Source: Chloroflexota bacterium
Lineage (GTDB): Bacteria; Chloroflexota; UBA11872; VXOZ01
NCBI GenBank assembly: GCA_026710945.1
Contig: JAPOQA010000039.1
Span: 33,118 to 97,117 of the forward strand
Reading direction: 5' to 3'
Length of the DNA: 64,000 bases
Positions within the stretch are counted from its first letter, which is position 1; every line of letters begins with the position of its first letter. Of this stretch, positions 35,501 through 44,400 are shown in pieces. The notes beneath the pieces are model-generated. The model was not told where the DNA came from and made no database searches. It was given only the letters and a program-made list of their open reading frames with translations. Both the position numbers and the translations under genes were made by a program.

Positions 35501-37168
35501 AGATTCACGAAGCGAGTCTATCGGTGGATTCGTTACCTGTGCAAATCTCTGTTTGAAATAGTTGAAGAATGAACGCGGCTGTGAGGAAAGCACCGCCAGC
35601 GGGATGTCATTACCCATGGACCAGACAGCGTCTTTGCCCTCTTTACCCATGGGATCGAGCACGACGCGCAATTCTTCGTTGCTGTAGCCGAAAACGCGGT
35701 GCAACGTGCCCAGGTTGTCTTGATCGAAGTCAAGACTGTCGTCAAGTTTCGGCACAGGATCTTGCGCGCGCTTTCGTTGTTCACTGAGCCAGGTGCGGTA
35801 GGGGGCCCTCTTGGCCAGCCGCTCCTTTATGTCTTTATCGGTCAAGAGACACTTGTTATCCGTATCCACGGCCAACATTTCGCCGGGACCTAGCCGACCC
35901 TTTTCGATGACCTCGGAATCGGGTACGACAGAAGCGCTTGCTTCCGATGCCAGGATTACCATGCCGGACCGCGTAACTTTGTATCGGGCCGGGCGTAGGC
36001 CAATGCGGTCTAAGCAGGCGGCGGCAATGCGGCCGTCGGTGAAGGCGAGCGACGCAGGCCCTTCCCAAGGTTCTGTAACGCCGGCATGGTACGCGTGGAA
36101 GGCCCGAAGGTCCGGATCCATGTCCTCGTTGTTTTCCCATGCCTCCGGCATCATCATGGCAAGCGTGTGCAAGATGTCTCGGCCGGAGAGGTAGATGAGC
36201 TCCGCAAGATTGTCCAAAGAGGCGGAATCACTGCCGTCGGGTTCGATGAAGGGAATCCCCGCCCCAACGCGCTCGTCCCACGCGTCCGCGATCATGCTCT
36301 GCTCACGGGCGCGTGTCCAATTGCGATTGCCCCACAATGTGTTAATCTCGCCATTGTGCGCAAGCAGCCGGAATGGCTGGGCCAATTGCCACGTGGGGAA
36401 TGTATTGCTGCTGTAGCGTTGATGAAATACGGCCAGGGCCGTCTCGTAGTCTGGGTCCTTAAGGTCTTGGTAGAATTCGGGGAGTTGGGCCGCAATTATC
36501 AGCGCCTTGTAGACGACAGTTCGGTGAGAGAATGAAGGCAGGTAGAGTTCGTCAATGCCCGCACGGCTGGCAGCGCCTTGAATGGACCTTCTCGCAACAT
36601 AGAGCGCACGTTCGAATGCAATGTCGTCCATGCCATCCGGGCGTTGTACCAAGACTTGCCAGATGTCCGGAGCGCTTTGCGCCGCAATTACACCCAGGGC
36701 AGACACGTCCACCGGCACGCGGCGCCATGTCAGCAGTGGAATTCCAAGTTCCTCAAGGACACTGTTGACGATCTCAACGGCCTGTGCGTTCGTCGTAGCG
36801 CCGGCTTGCGGGAGATAGACCATACCGATGCCAACATCGGAAGAGGAGACATGGAAGATCTCTTTTGCTGCCAGTTCCCGTTGCACCAGCCGACGTGGGA
36901 TCTGCGTGAGAATGCCTGCGCCATCGCCGGTACGCCCATCGGCAGATACCGCACCGCGATGGCTCAGCCCAACTACGGAATCTATCGCCGTTTGCAGTAC
37001 TTTGTTATCGGGTATGCCTGAGATGCTGGCGACGAAACCGACGCCGCAGGAGTCGAACTCAAACTCAGGACGATAGAGGCCAGCAGGTTGCGTTGACTGA
37101 ACGGGCGAATCTGGATATGGACTAATCGATAGGCTCATAGATTGTTTCTCAAGGAGAGTCGAATTCAT
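32591..37168 (-). CDS. gltB: Glutamate synthase large subunit
   Basis: Makes glutamate from 2-oxoglutarate and glutamine-derived ammonia. 1525 residues, full length. The class II amidotransferase domain opens at the mature N-terminal Cys41 (SCGVGFVAS) after a propeptide. The central and FMN-binding domains follow ([44 protein letters not shown]). The [3Fe-4S] site is C-x5-C-x4-C in [15 protein letters not shown]. The C-terminal part is the GXGXG beta-helix. The beta subunit gltD is not adjacent, so this may be a ferredoxin-type enzyme or gltD lies elsewhere. ATG at 37168 is used; ATG at 37138 is an alternative. It has its own promoter and a structured leader. Confidence 0.96.
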   Translation of the reverse strand: [1525 protein letters not shown]

Positions 37169-37228
37169 CGGAGGGAATGTCGCAAGGTACGCAACGAGTG
37201 CGCGACATAATTTTGTCCCTTAAATATG

Positions 37229-37257
37229 AAAAGAGGGACTCCACTTTGGAGTTCCTC
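37229..37257 (-). terminator. Leader hairpin with U-run upstream of gltB
   Basis: On the minus strand GAGGAACTCCA pairs with TGGAGTCCCTC (one mismatch, AAG loop) and is followed by TTTT. It lies between the gltB promoter and its start codon, so it has the form of an attenuator. GTCCCT of its 3' arm could instead pair with AGGGAC just downstream (37221-37216 region). Regulation is inferred from form only. Confidence 0.45.
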
Positions 37258-37308
37258 ACACCCCCAATAAGCGCGCTCCAAGCTGCGTGACTACGGTAGG
37301 TTTCGTTT

Positions 37309-37337
37309 ATGATAGCGGAGGGTACTGGGTGCGTCAA
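37309..37337 (-). promoter_or_regulatory. Promoter of gltB
   Basis: TTGACG (37337-37332), a 17-base spacer and TATCAT (37314-37309) on the minus strand: five of six at each box. The start site would be near 37302, giving a leader of about 135 bases that contains the hairpin described above. Confidence 0.7.
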
Positions 37338-37674
37338 GAGAACAATGCTCCACAATTCCACCGTGGGCAAAACGGACGATTTCTGAATGACTTTCCTGTC
37401 TATTGGCGCAATCTTAAAGAAGCTGGAATTCGCAACCCGTTACCCGCTTGCCGCATCGACTGATTCGCTTCGGTAGCTCCACCTTGTGTGGTGCCGTGCT
37501 TCAACGATACGCACTGACAGCATTTCCCACCAACCGCACAATGATAGCTAGTAGACCGCTGCATGCAGAGGGGACGACTGACGCATTTCTCTGCGGACGG
37601 AATCTGGATATTGCTAGCGCGCAATGGCGCTATGCTACCTTCTCTAACTTTCACTTGCTTGCCAATCAGCTTCA
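37338..37674. other. Intergenic gap between gltB and the tRNA pair
   Basis: No gene or repeat recognised. The gltB promoter bounds it on one side and the tRNA promoter on the other. Confidence 0.5.
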
Positions 37675-37703
37675 TTGAATCTCGTCTTTGGCGATGATAC
37701 AAT
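37675..37703 (+). promoter_or_regulatory. Promoter of the tRNA pair
   Basis: TTGAAT (37675-37680), a 17-base spacer, TACAAT (37698-37703). It lies ten bases before the first tRNA, so it probably transcribes both tRNAs. Confidence 0.65.
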
Positions 37704-37713
37704 CGGTTTGCGT

Positions 37714-37790
37714 GGGTGATTAGCTCAGCTGGTTAGAGCGCTACTCTTACAAAGTAGAGGCCGCAGGTTCGAGTCCTGCATCGCCCACCA
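37714..37790 (+). tRNA. tRNA-Val (anticodon UAC)
   Basis: Cloverleaf read by eye: acceptor GGGTGAT with ATCGCCC (one G-U), D arm GCTC...GAGC, anticodon stem CTACT/AGTAG around CTTACAA, T arm GCAGGTTCGAGTCCTGC. The anticodon is TAC in the DNA. CCA is encoded (37788-37790). Confidence 0.95.
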
Positions 37791-37797
37791 ATCTGCT

Positions 37798-37870
37798 GCC
37801 GAGATAGCTCAGTCGGTAGAGCACAGGACTGAAAATCCTGGTGTCGCCGGTTCGATCCCGGCTCTCGGCA
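37798..37870 (+). tRNA. tRNA-Phe (anticodon GAA)
   Basis: Acceptor GCCGAGA with TCTCGGC, D arm GCTC...GAGC, anticodon stem CAGGA/TCCTG around CTGAAAA, T arm GCCGGTTCGATCCCGGC. CCA is not encoded; the discriminator A is followed by CCC. It lies seven bases after tRNA-Val. Confidence 0.95.
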
Positions 37871-38116
37871 CCCAGCGCATCCGGATGATACTCCATGTTC
37901 AATTCTGCTATTGAACTGTCGTAGTTTACGTTCAGTCCAGTCGCGAACTGGATAGCTGCCTAAGTCTAACCCACGTTCGATGTAAACGAGTAGTCCACGC
38001 CGCGCTCTCGTTGTACCCAGGCCTCAGCACGTTGGATGCGCAGCTCCTGTTATACTGCCTGCACAGCGTCCCTTAGCTTTGGACCCACGCGTTCTTCCGA
38101 GAAATGTGACCTGTCT

Positions 38117-40141
38117 ATGGGGTTTAATTCGCTCGAAGCCACCGTGCTCCACGATCTGGACTCAGCGATCCAACGGGAATGGTTGGTTACGAACGGCATC
38201 GGCGGCTACGTCAGCGGTACGGTAACGGGCATCAATACCCGCAGATACCATGGTCTGCTCGTGGCAGCTTTGAATCCGCCCCTCGGGCGCTCGGTGCTCT
38301 TAGCGAAGGTCGACGAGACAGTGACCGTTGGTGACCAGACTTACGAAATCGGCGCCAATGAGTTTCATCCAGATGTAATCCACCCGCAGGGCTACACCAT
38401 GCTGGAATCTGTGCGCCTTGAAGGGCAGGTGCCCGTATTCCGCTATCGCGTAGGAGAATCTTTACTTGAGAAACACATCTGGATGGAGCACGGCCAAAAC
38501 ACCACCTACATTAGGTATGCCCATGTAGCCGGCTCTGCACCTCTCGCGGTGACGATGCGACTCTTCACGGCTCAACGCGACTTTCATTCACTGATGCGCG
38601 GCTCTGACCAACTGCGCCCCGGCGTCACTCTCCACGATGCCACCCACGTCACGATTTCGCGTCCCCCGCAGGACGCGACTGCGTCGCAGACCGCGACTTG
38701 TCAGGACGAGCCGCCGCTTCAGCTCTTGTGCAGCCAGGATGCCACGTTTGAATTGGCAGAAGAGTGGTATTGGAATTACGTCTACCGTGTCGAACGAGCG
38801 CGCGCTCTTGACTACATGGAAGACCTCTACCATCCCGTCGATTGCACGGTGAAACTTGCGCCCGGTGCAAGCATGTGCCTCATCGCAAGCGTCGAGCTAC
38901 CCGAAGACATCGATCGAGACTCGTCAGGCACCTTGAACAGAGAGCAGAAACGCACGGAAGCACTCCTGCAACAGGCTGCAATTGATCCGCTTGCCGACCC
39001 GGCAGGGGCGCAGTTGGTCATTGCCGCCGACCAGTTCTTAGTGGAACGATCCCTTGCCGCGGGAGAACGTTCGCTCACCGTCATCGCCGGCTATCCGTGG
39101 TTTGGTGACTGGGGTCGAGATGCCATGATAAGTCTACCGGGACTTGCACTCGCGACGAATCGCTCAGATGCTGCGAAAGGCTTACTCCGTACTTTCGCCG
39201 CTTTTGTGAGTGAAGGCATGATTCCCAATCGCTTCCCAGATGTTGGTGAAGAGCCCGAATACAACACAGTGGACGCCACACTGTGGTATTTTCAAGCGCT
39301 GCACGCGTACTTGGAGACAACGCTGGACGGAGCCCTGCTTAGTGAACTCCTGCCCGTGCTCAGAGACATCGTCCACCACTATTACCATGGCACCCGCTAC
39401 AACATTCACGTTGATCCGGCGGATGGTCTCGTTTGGGCGGGGGAACCGGGGGTCCAATTGACATGGATGGACGTTAAGGCTGGTGATTGGCTGCCCACTC
39501 CTCGCATCGGCAAACCCGTGGAAATCCAGGCCCTCTGGTACAATGCGCTCTGCCTGCTCGAGCGCTGGTGCAATGCGGCCGAGGAACCTCTCGGCGACAT
39601 CCCGCAATGGCGGGCAACGATAGAGCAACACTTCATGCGTCGCTTCTGGCATGAGGAGGGAGGCTATCTCTTCGACGTAGTCGATGGTCCTGATGGAGAT
39701 GATGCCGCGTTGAGGCCCAACCAGGTTCTTGCGCTTAGTTTGCCCAACTCTCTCGTGCCATCCGACCAGGGGCAGAGTATCCTGTCCGTCGTTGCGGAAA
39801 ACCTGGTCACACCCGTTGGCCTGCGCTCGCTTGCGCCCGGAGACGAACAGTATCGGGGGCACTATGGCGGGTCTCTCTGGGAGAGAGAAGGAAGCTACCA
39901 TAACGGCACGGTCTGGGGCTGGCTGATTGGGCCGTACCTCGACGCAATTGTGCGCTACAATGACGATCAAGCTGCCGCAAGCGTACAGCTCAGAGAGTTT
40001 GTAGATCAGGTGGCAACCGGTGCGCTCGGCACCGTGAGCGAAGTATTCGATGGCGATGCGCCCCACGCGCCTCGCGGCTGCTATGCGCAGGCTTGGAGTG
40101 TGGCCGAAATCTTGCGACATTGGCGTACGTTGTGCGCGTAG
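38117..40141 (+). CDS. Glycogen debranching enzyme (amylo-alpha-1,6-glucosidase type)
   Basis: Hydrolyses alpha-1,6 branch points left after glycogen phosphorylase acts. 674 residues from ATG at 38117; the frame extends to 38036 but without family similarity. The N-terminal beta domain begins REWLVTNGIGGYVSGTVTGINTRRYHGLLV, typical of bacterial and archaeal GDE proteins. The catalytic (alpha/alpha)6 barrel shows WFGDWGRDAMISLPGLAL and, near the end, GSLWEREGSYHNGTVWGWLIGPY. Cytoplasmic. It stands alone, with no glycogen synthase or phosphorylase nearby. Confidence 0.92.
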   Translation: MGFNSLEATVLHDLDSAIQREWLVTNGIGGYVSGTVTGINTRRYHGLLVAALNPPLGRSVLLAKVDETVTVGDQTYEIGANEFHPDVIHPQGYTMLESVRLEGQVPVFRYRVGESLLEKHIWMEHGQNTTYIRYAHVAGSAPLAVTMRLFTAQRDFHSLMRGSDQLRPGVTLHDATHVTISRPPQDATASQTATCQDEPPLQLLCSQDATFELAEEWYWNYVYRVERARALDYMEDLYHPVDCTVKLAPGASMCLIASVELPEDIDRDSSGTLNREQKRTEALLQQAAIDPLADPAGAQLVIAADQFLVERSLAAGERSLTVIAGYPWFGDWGRDAMISLPGLALATNRSDAAKGLLRTFAAFVSEGMIPNRFPDVGEEPEYNTVDATLWYFQALHAYLETTLDGALLSELLPVLRDIVHHYYHGTRYNIHVDPADGLVWAGEPGVQLTWMDVKAGDWLPTPRIGKPVEIQALWYNALCLLERWCNAAEEPLGDIPQWRATIEQHFMRRFWHEEGGYLFDVVDGPDGDDAALRPNQVLALSLPNSLVPSDQGQSILSVVAENLVTPVGLRSLAPGDEQYRGHYGGSLWEREGSYHNGTVWGWLIGPYLDAIVRYNDDQAAASVQLREFVDQVATGALGTVSEVFDGDAPHAPRGCYAQAWSVAEILRHWRTLCA

Positions 40142-40318
40142 CCGATCCGTGTGCTGGCAACGCACAGTCTTTAGTCGACATACAATAAGCTGAGTGTCTC
40201 ACACCCATTGGATCCGCCCGTCAATACTGGGATGACGTGAGATTGCAGGAGCACCGAAGATGCAGTCGATAACGGGAACTAGAGGGTAGTAGGTCATTCT
40301 ACAGAGGGAGAAACAGTA

Positions 40319-41590
40319 GTGGCGCAGCAGACAGTTGTGCGAGAACTCGCGGTAAACGGCGGAACGCCTGTGCGGGACATCAAGCAGCGACCTTTTCCTC
40401 GGTGGCCGGTGTTTTGGGATGACGAGAAGCAAGCTGTGCAGGCAGTCCTGGATTCCGGCCACGTGAACTATTGGACCGGAGAGATGGGGCGGCAGTTTCA
40501 AACGGAGTTTGCCGCCTACATGGGGGTCAACGATGCGATTGCCGTGAATAGTGGCACGAGTGCGTTGCACGTGGCCATGGCGGCAGCGGGAATTGAGCCG
40601 GGTGATGAGGTGATCGTGCCTGCGCGAAGTTTCATTGCCACGGCCTCGGCAGTTACCAATCAGTTCGCGGTTCCGGTTTTTGCCGATATTGACCCCGACA
40701 CCCACACGATCTCGGTAGACTCCGTGGCGGAGCACATAACGTCTCGCACTGCGGCAGTCATACCGGTCCATCTTGCCGGGCTGCCGGCTGACATGGACGC
40801 TCTTCTTGGGCTCGCTCGGCAGCGAGGCTTGGCTATAGTCGAAGATTGCGCTCAAGCTCACGGCGCAACGTATCGCGACAAGAGGGTGGGCAGCTTTGGC
40901 ACCGTGAATGCGTGGAGCTTTTGCCAGGACAAGATATTCACCACCGGCGGCGAGGGCGGCATGGTGGGTACGGACGATGCGGCGGCCGCCGAGGTTGCCC
41001 GCAGCTTTCGCGACCACGGGTTTCACGAGGCCGAACGCCGTTCCGCCTTGGCACGCGGCGCTTTGAACCAATATACCCATCATCGCGTTGGTTTCAACTA
41101 CCGCATGACCGAGATGCAAAGCGCCATAGGGTTGAAAGCCCTCGCGCGGCTGGACTGGCACCTCCAGCGTCGCCGCGCGAATGCACACTACCTCACCGAC
41201 GGTCTCGAGGAATTAGACGAGGTTTTGAGTCCCGCGCCGGAAACACCGGAATCCGCGCATGCCTTCTATTGCTACTACGTCACGCTGAACCTGACGCAGC
41301 TCAACTGCAGCCGCGACGAATTCGTGCGCGCGGTTCAAGCTGAAGGTGTACGCGCCGCGCGCGGCACCAGTGCCGAGCTCTATAGGGAACCGGTCTACCA
41401 GGACCGGGTTGGCTACGGCAGTTCGCATCATCCGTTTGAATCCACTGACTATGGCCAAGTAGAGTGTCCGAATGCCAAAGACATCGGCCAGCGCTCACTT
41501 AGGCTGGAGGTATTTCCTACTCTGCAAGAAGAGGACCTGGATGATGTGTTGGATGCAATTGGGAAGGTAGCAGCGGCGTTTCGGGTGTGA
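40319..41590 (+). CDS. DegT/DnrJ/EryC1-family PLP aminotransferase
   Basis: Transfers an amino group to a keto-sugar or, in some members, dehydrates or oxidises sugars. 423 residues. The start is a GTG after AGAGGGAG. SGTSALHVAMAAAGIEPGDEVIVP binds PLP phosphate, VEDCAQAHGA carries the Asp and Gln cofactor contacts, and the Schiff-base Lys is Lys205 in FCQDKIFTTGGEGG. The neighbours are an MFS transporter downstream and the debranching enzyme upstream. No nucleotide-sugar genes are adjacent, so the product is unknown. Confidence 0.92.
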   Translation: MAQQTVVRELAVNGGTPVRDIKQRPFPRWPVFWDDEKQAVQAVLDSGHVNYWTGEMGRQFQTEFAAYMGVNDAIAVNSGTSALHVAMAAAGIEPGDEVIVPARSFIATASAVTNQFAVPVFADIDPDTHTISVDSVAEHITSRTAAVIPVHLAGLPADMDALLGLARQRGLAIVEDCAQAHGATYRDKRVGSFGTVNAWSFCQDKIFTTGGEGGMVGTDDAAAAEVARSFRDHGFHEAERRSALARGALNQYTHHRVGFNYRMTEMQSAIGLKALARLDWHLQRRRANAHYLTDGLEELDEVLSPAPETPESAHAFYCYYVTLNLTQLNCSRDEFVRAVQAEGVRAARGTSAELYREPVYQDRVGYGSSHHPFESTDYGQVECPNAKDIGQRSLRLEVFPTLQEEDLDDVLDAIGKVAAAFRV

Positions 41591-41612
41591 GATTATCGTT
41601 GTAACGACATGA

Positions 41613-41629
41613 GCGCTCACACTGAGCGC
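41613..41629. terminator. Hairpin after the aminotransferase gene
   Basis: GCGCTCA and TGAGCGC pair perfectly around CAC, starting 23 bases after the stop. No T tract follows, so its strength as a terminator is uncertain. Confidence 0.4.
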
Positions 41630-41728
41630 GGACCAGAGCCGACACATATTGCTGACACACGGAACTTGCGGCAAGCGTGTCGTGTGTACCATGCTGCAAT
41701 CTGAGAAGAAGGCGTCAAACACCAGGCA

Positions 41729-42940
41729 ATGATAAAGCCAGCCTCGTCAACTCTGCAGGCAGGGATCGCCCATGAGGAAACCCCCAGCTTTCGTCACCTG
41801 ACTTTATTGAACTACGCGCTCGTCATCCTAATGGGGCTTGGCTGGAATCTTATTGGACCCTCATTGCCGGCAATGCGGGCCGAGTTCTCACTAAGTCTCG
41901 CAAGCGTTGGGATAGTATTCCCGCTGGCAACGTTGGGTTTTGCCTTGGCGGTTATGGTTGCGGGATACGTGGTCGATGGCTACGGTCGGCGGCCGGCCTT
42001 GATCGGCGCGAGTCTGATGCTGGGTATTGGGTACCTGGGATGGGGTCTCGCGCCACACTGGGCCACTATGGCCGCATTCATGATCTTTACCGGAGCGGGG
42101 CTTGGTTGCATTGACATAATTACCAACGTCACGGCATCCGACGCAAGTTCCGGCAATCGCGTTGCCGATCTCAATCGCTTGCACATGTTCTTTGGACTTA
42201 GCGCCGTGCTCAGCCCGCTCTTGATAGGTTTGTCGCTCGACTTCAATTGGCGGCTGCCAATGCTTGCCATTGGCGTGCTTGGCTTCGCAAGCTTGCCGTT
42301 TGCGATGCGTGTGCGTCTCCCGCAGGCGGCGAACCTTGAGCGACTCAGCCGCGCCAACGTACTCCCTTTGGCGCGCAACGGCGTAATCGCGGCCGTCACT
42401 GCCGTGCTGGTTCTATATATATGGGTAGAGCTCTCGATGATCGGGTGGGGTGTGATTTATCTCACGGACGTCTTTCAAGAGCCGTATGGGCGGAGCACCG
42501 CGGTTGTTTCTTTGTTCTGGGGTGCGATTTTTCTCGGGCGGCTCGCGATGATGTGGCTGGCCCGGCATCTATCGACCGAACAAGCACTACAGATCCCACT
42601 CATCGTCAGCGTGCCGTTATTTCTTTTACTCGGCCTCGCACCCACTGCTCCGGTGGTATACGTGGTGATCTTTCTGCTCGGCTTGTGTGTGGCCCCAATC
42701 TTTCCCACCATGTTTGCCCTGGCCCTGCAACGTTTTCCCCGCCGGCCGGGTACGGTTGCCATTTTGCTCCTGCTTGGCGCTGCCGCAGGCGGAGTTCTCC
42801 CACCATATGCAATGGGATTTGTGGCGGAGACGCTTTCTTTCCGTGTCGCCATGCTGAGCCTCGTGCCAATCGCAATTGTCATGCCGTTCTTAACACACAG
42901 GGCATTCCGTCAGGCAAGACGAGCGGCAGATGGCTCGTGA
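41729..42940 (+). CDS. MFS transporter
   Basis: Twelve-helix major facilitator protein of 403 residues. The loop 2-3 signature reads GYVVDGYGRRPALIG (G-x3-D-x2-GRR). The halves are hydrophobic throughout, with a central loop near residue 195 (MRVRLPQAANLERLSR). Arrangement resembles sugar or drug transporters such as the FucP or YfkF groups, but substrate cannot be read. No regulator is adjacent. It is convergent with the HD-GYP gene, 62 bases away. Confidence 0.88.
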   Translation: MIKPASSTLQAGIAHEETPSFRHLTLLNYALVILMGLGWNLIGPSLPAMRAEFSLSLASVGIVFPLATLGFALAVMVAGYVVDGYGRRPALIGASLMLGIGYLGWGLAPHWATMAAFMIFTGAGLGCIDIITNVTASDASSGNRVADLNRLHMFFGLSAVLSPLLIGLSLDFNWRLPMLAIGVLGFASLPFAMRVRLPQAANLERLSRANVLPLARNGVIAAVTAVLVLYIWVELSMIGWGVIYLTDVFQEPYGRSTAVVSLFWGAIFLGRLAMMWLARHLSTEQALQIPLIVSVPLFLLLGLAPTAPVVYVVIFLLGLCVAPIFPTMFALALQRFPRRPGTVAILLLLGAAAGGVLPPYAMGFVAETLSFRVAMLSLVPIAIVMPFLTHRAFRQARRAADGS

Positions 42941-43002
42941 GACTGGAGTGCAAACGAGGTAGCGTGGATGGCACTGGCGATCTTAGCTCACGACCGGGCT
43001 GA

Positions 43003-44196
43003 CTACGAGGCAGCGCGTGGCGCCGCCGGTTCAAGCTGTCCTGACAGTCCGGACGCAACGGCGGTGTGAATGCCACGGGAGAGGAAGAGCGACACCAACT
43101 CGGCATCGAGTCCCGGTCCGGCCATCTCTTGGAGTACCTGCACCGCCCGCGGCTGCGGCAATGCAGCCCGGTAGGGACGATCGGCAGTCAACGCGGCATA
43201 AACGTCGACTATGGCGACAATGCGGGCCGGCGCCGGCACGTCCGACCCTGTAAGGCCATCCGGGTAGCCGGAGCCGTCGAGCCGTTCGTGGTGACTGCGG
43301 ATGGCGGATACAACCAAGGCTGGCGACTCCCTGGACGGCGCCATGCTGCTGCCGGCATCCAAGAGCATATTCGCACCCGTAATCGGATGCTCGCGTACGC
43401 ACGCGCGTTCTGCGGCATCGAGCGGGCCGGGCTTTTGGAGGAGATAGTCAGGGACGTAGAGCTTTCCAATGTCACGGAGCATTGCCCCTTTGCACACTGC
43501 GATCTGCTCAGCGTGGCTCAGGCCCACCGCTCTGCCCAACTCGCTCGCGAGAGTGTCCACTCGTTGCACGTGGCCCGCGGCGTAGCCATCCCTTGTGGCT
43601 ATTGCCTGAGCAAGGGCTAGCACTACGTCTTCACCCTCCTGCAACGCGCTCGCGTAGTACTCCTGCTGCAGGACGCTATACACAAGATTCCCGAGCAAAC
43701 GGATGCTCCGCATGACGTTTTCCGCAGTTGCCAGCTTGGAGGGTACGGTGCGCTTAAAGTAGAGATTGACGACGGCGTAGACTGTGCCCCGGTAAATGAG
43801 AGGAATCGCAATGCCATCGCGCGCACCGACGGCCTGAAGGAGCGGGCGGAGTTGATCCTGTATGGCTGCGGGTGTGGTGGAAGCGGTGACAACCTTCCCA
43901 TGCGCGAGGGCGAATTGCCAAAACCGTGCCTCGGCGTCGCCGGTGGCTCCATCTGGAGCGATTGCTAACGCAGCAGGACACGCCGCAACCATGGCCTCCC
44001 GTGCTGAGGTGCGTAGCATGCAGGGATCAGCGAAGTGTATGCAGGCATGCTGCGCGCCAAAATGCTCCCGCAGCGTGTCGATGAGGAGCGAGGGCAGCTC
44101 TTCCTCGTCACGCTCGGCGACGCGTTCCGCCACAAGCAAGATGCGGTCGAGCAGCCATTTAGGCCGCACAAATCTATCCAAGAATCCCCATGCCAT
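43003..44196 (-). CDS. GAF/HD-GYP protein with HD changed to RD
   Basis: 397 residues: a GAF-like sensor domain (about 30-175) and an HD-GYP domain (about 185-375). HD-GYP proteins degrade cyclic di-GMP. The flanking signatures are intact (His209 in GHVQRVDTLA, HHERLDGSGYPDG at 302-314 with GYP 310-312), but the core motif reads MLRDIGKLYVPD, so the metal-binding His is Arg241 (codon CGT; CAT would be His). Asp242 remains. It may be a catalytically impaired binder or sensor of c-di-GMP, or the base may be an error. Neighbour on the same strand is the selenoprotein gene, 204 bases upstream. Confidence 0.85.
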   Translation of the reverse strand: MAWGFLDRFVRPKWLLDRILLVAERVAERDEEELPSLLIDTLREHFGAQHACIHFADPCMLRTSAREAMVAACPAALAIAPDGATGDAEARFWQFALAHGKVVTASTTPAAIQDQLRPLLQAVGARDGIAIPLIYRGTVYAVVNLYFKRTVPSKLATAENVMRSIRLLGNLVYSVLQQEYYASALQEGEDVVLALAQAIATRDGYAAGHVQRVDTLASELGRAVGLSHAEQIAVCKGAMLRDIGKLYVPDYLLQKPGPLDAAERACVREHPITGANMLLDAGSSMAPSRESPALVVSAIRSHHERLDGSGYPDGLTGSDVPAPARIVAIVDVYAALTADRPYRAALPQPRAVQVLQEMAGPGLDAELVSLFLSRGIHTAVASGLSGQLEPAAPRAAS

Positions 44197-44400
44197 GCAT
44201 CATAGCCTCACTGCCTGCTGAGCAGCCTGCCGAAGCGATTCCTCGCCAAGATTGCAATTCCCGAAACTGAGACACTTCGCAGTCCCTTATTCCCGCGCAA
44301 GCTCGCCCCCTGCGGGGGCGCGTAATCCATCTTCTCATACACCGTGGCTCCCGCTTCCGTGGGAGTGGCAGCCTATGGGCGATGGCCTGCCTCGGACAAA

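Noticed and set aside
39182..40165. 327-codon minus-strand frame opposite the debranching enzyme
   Set aside because: Shadow of the real gene on the other strand; no recognised motifs.
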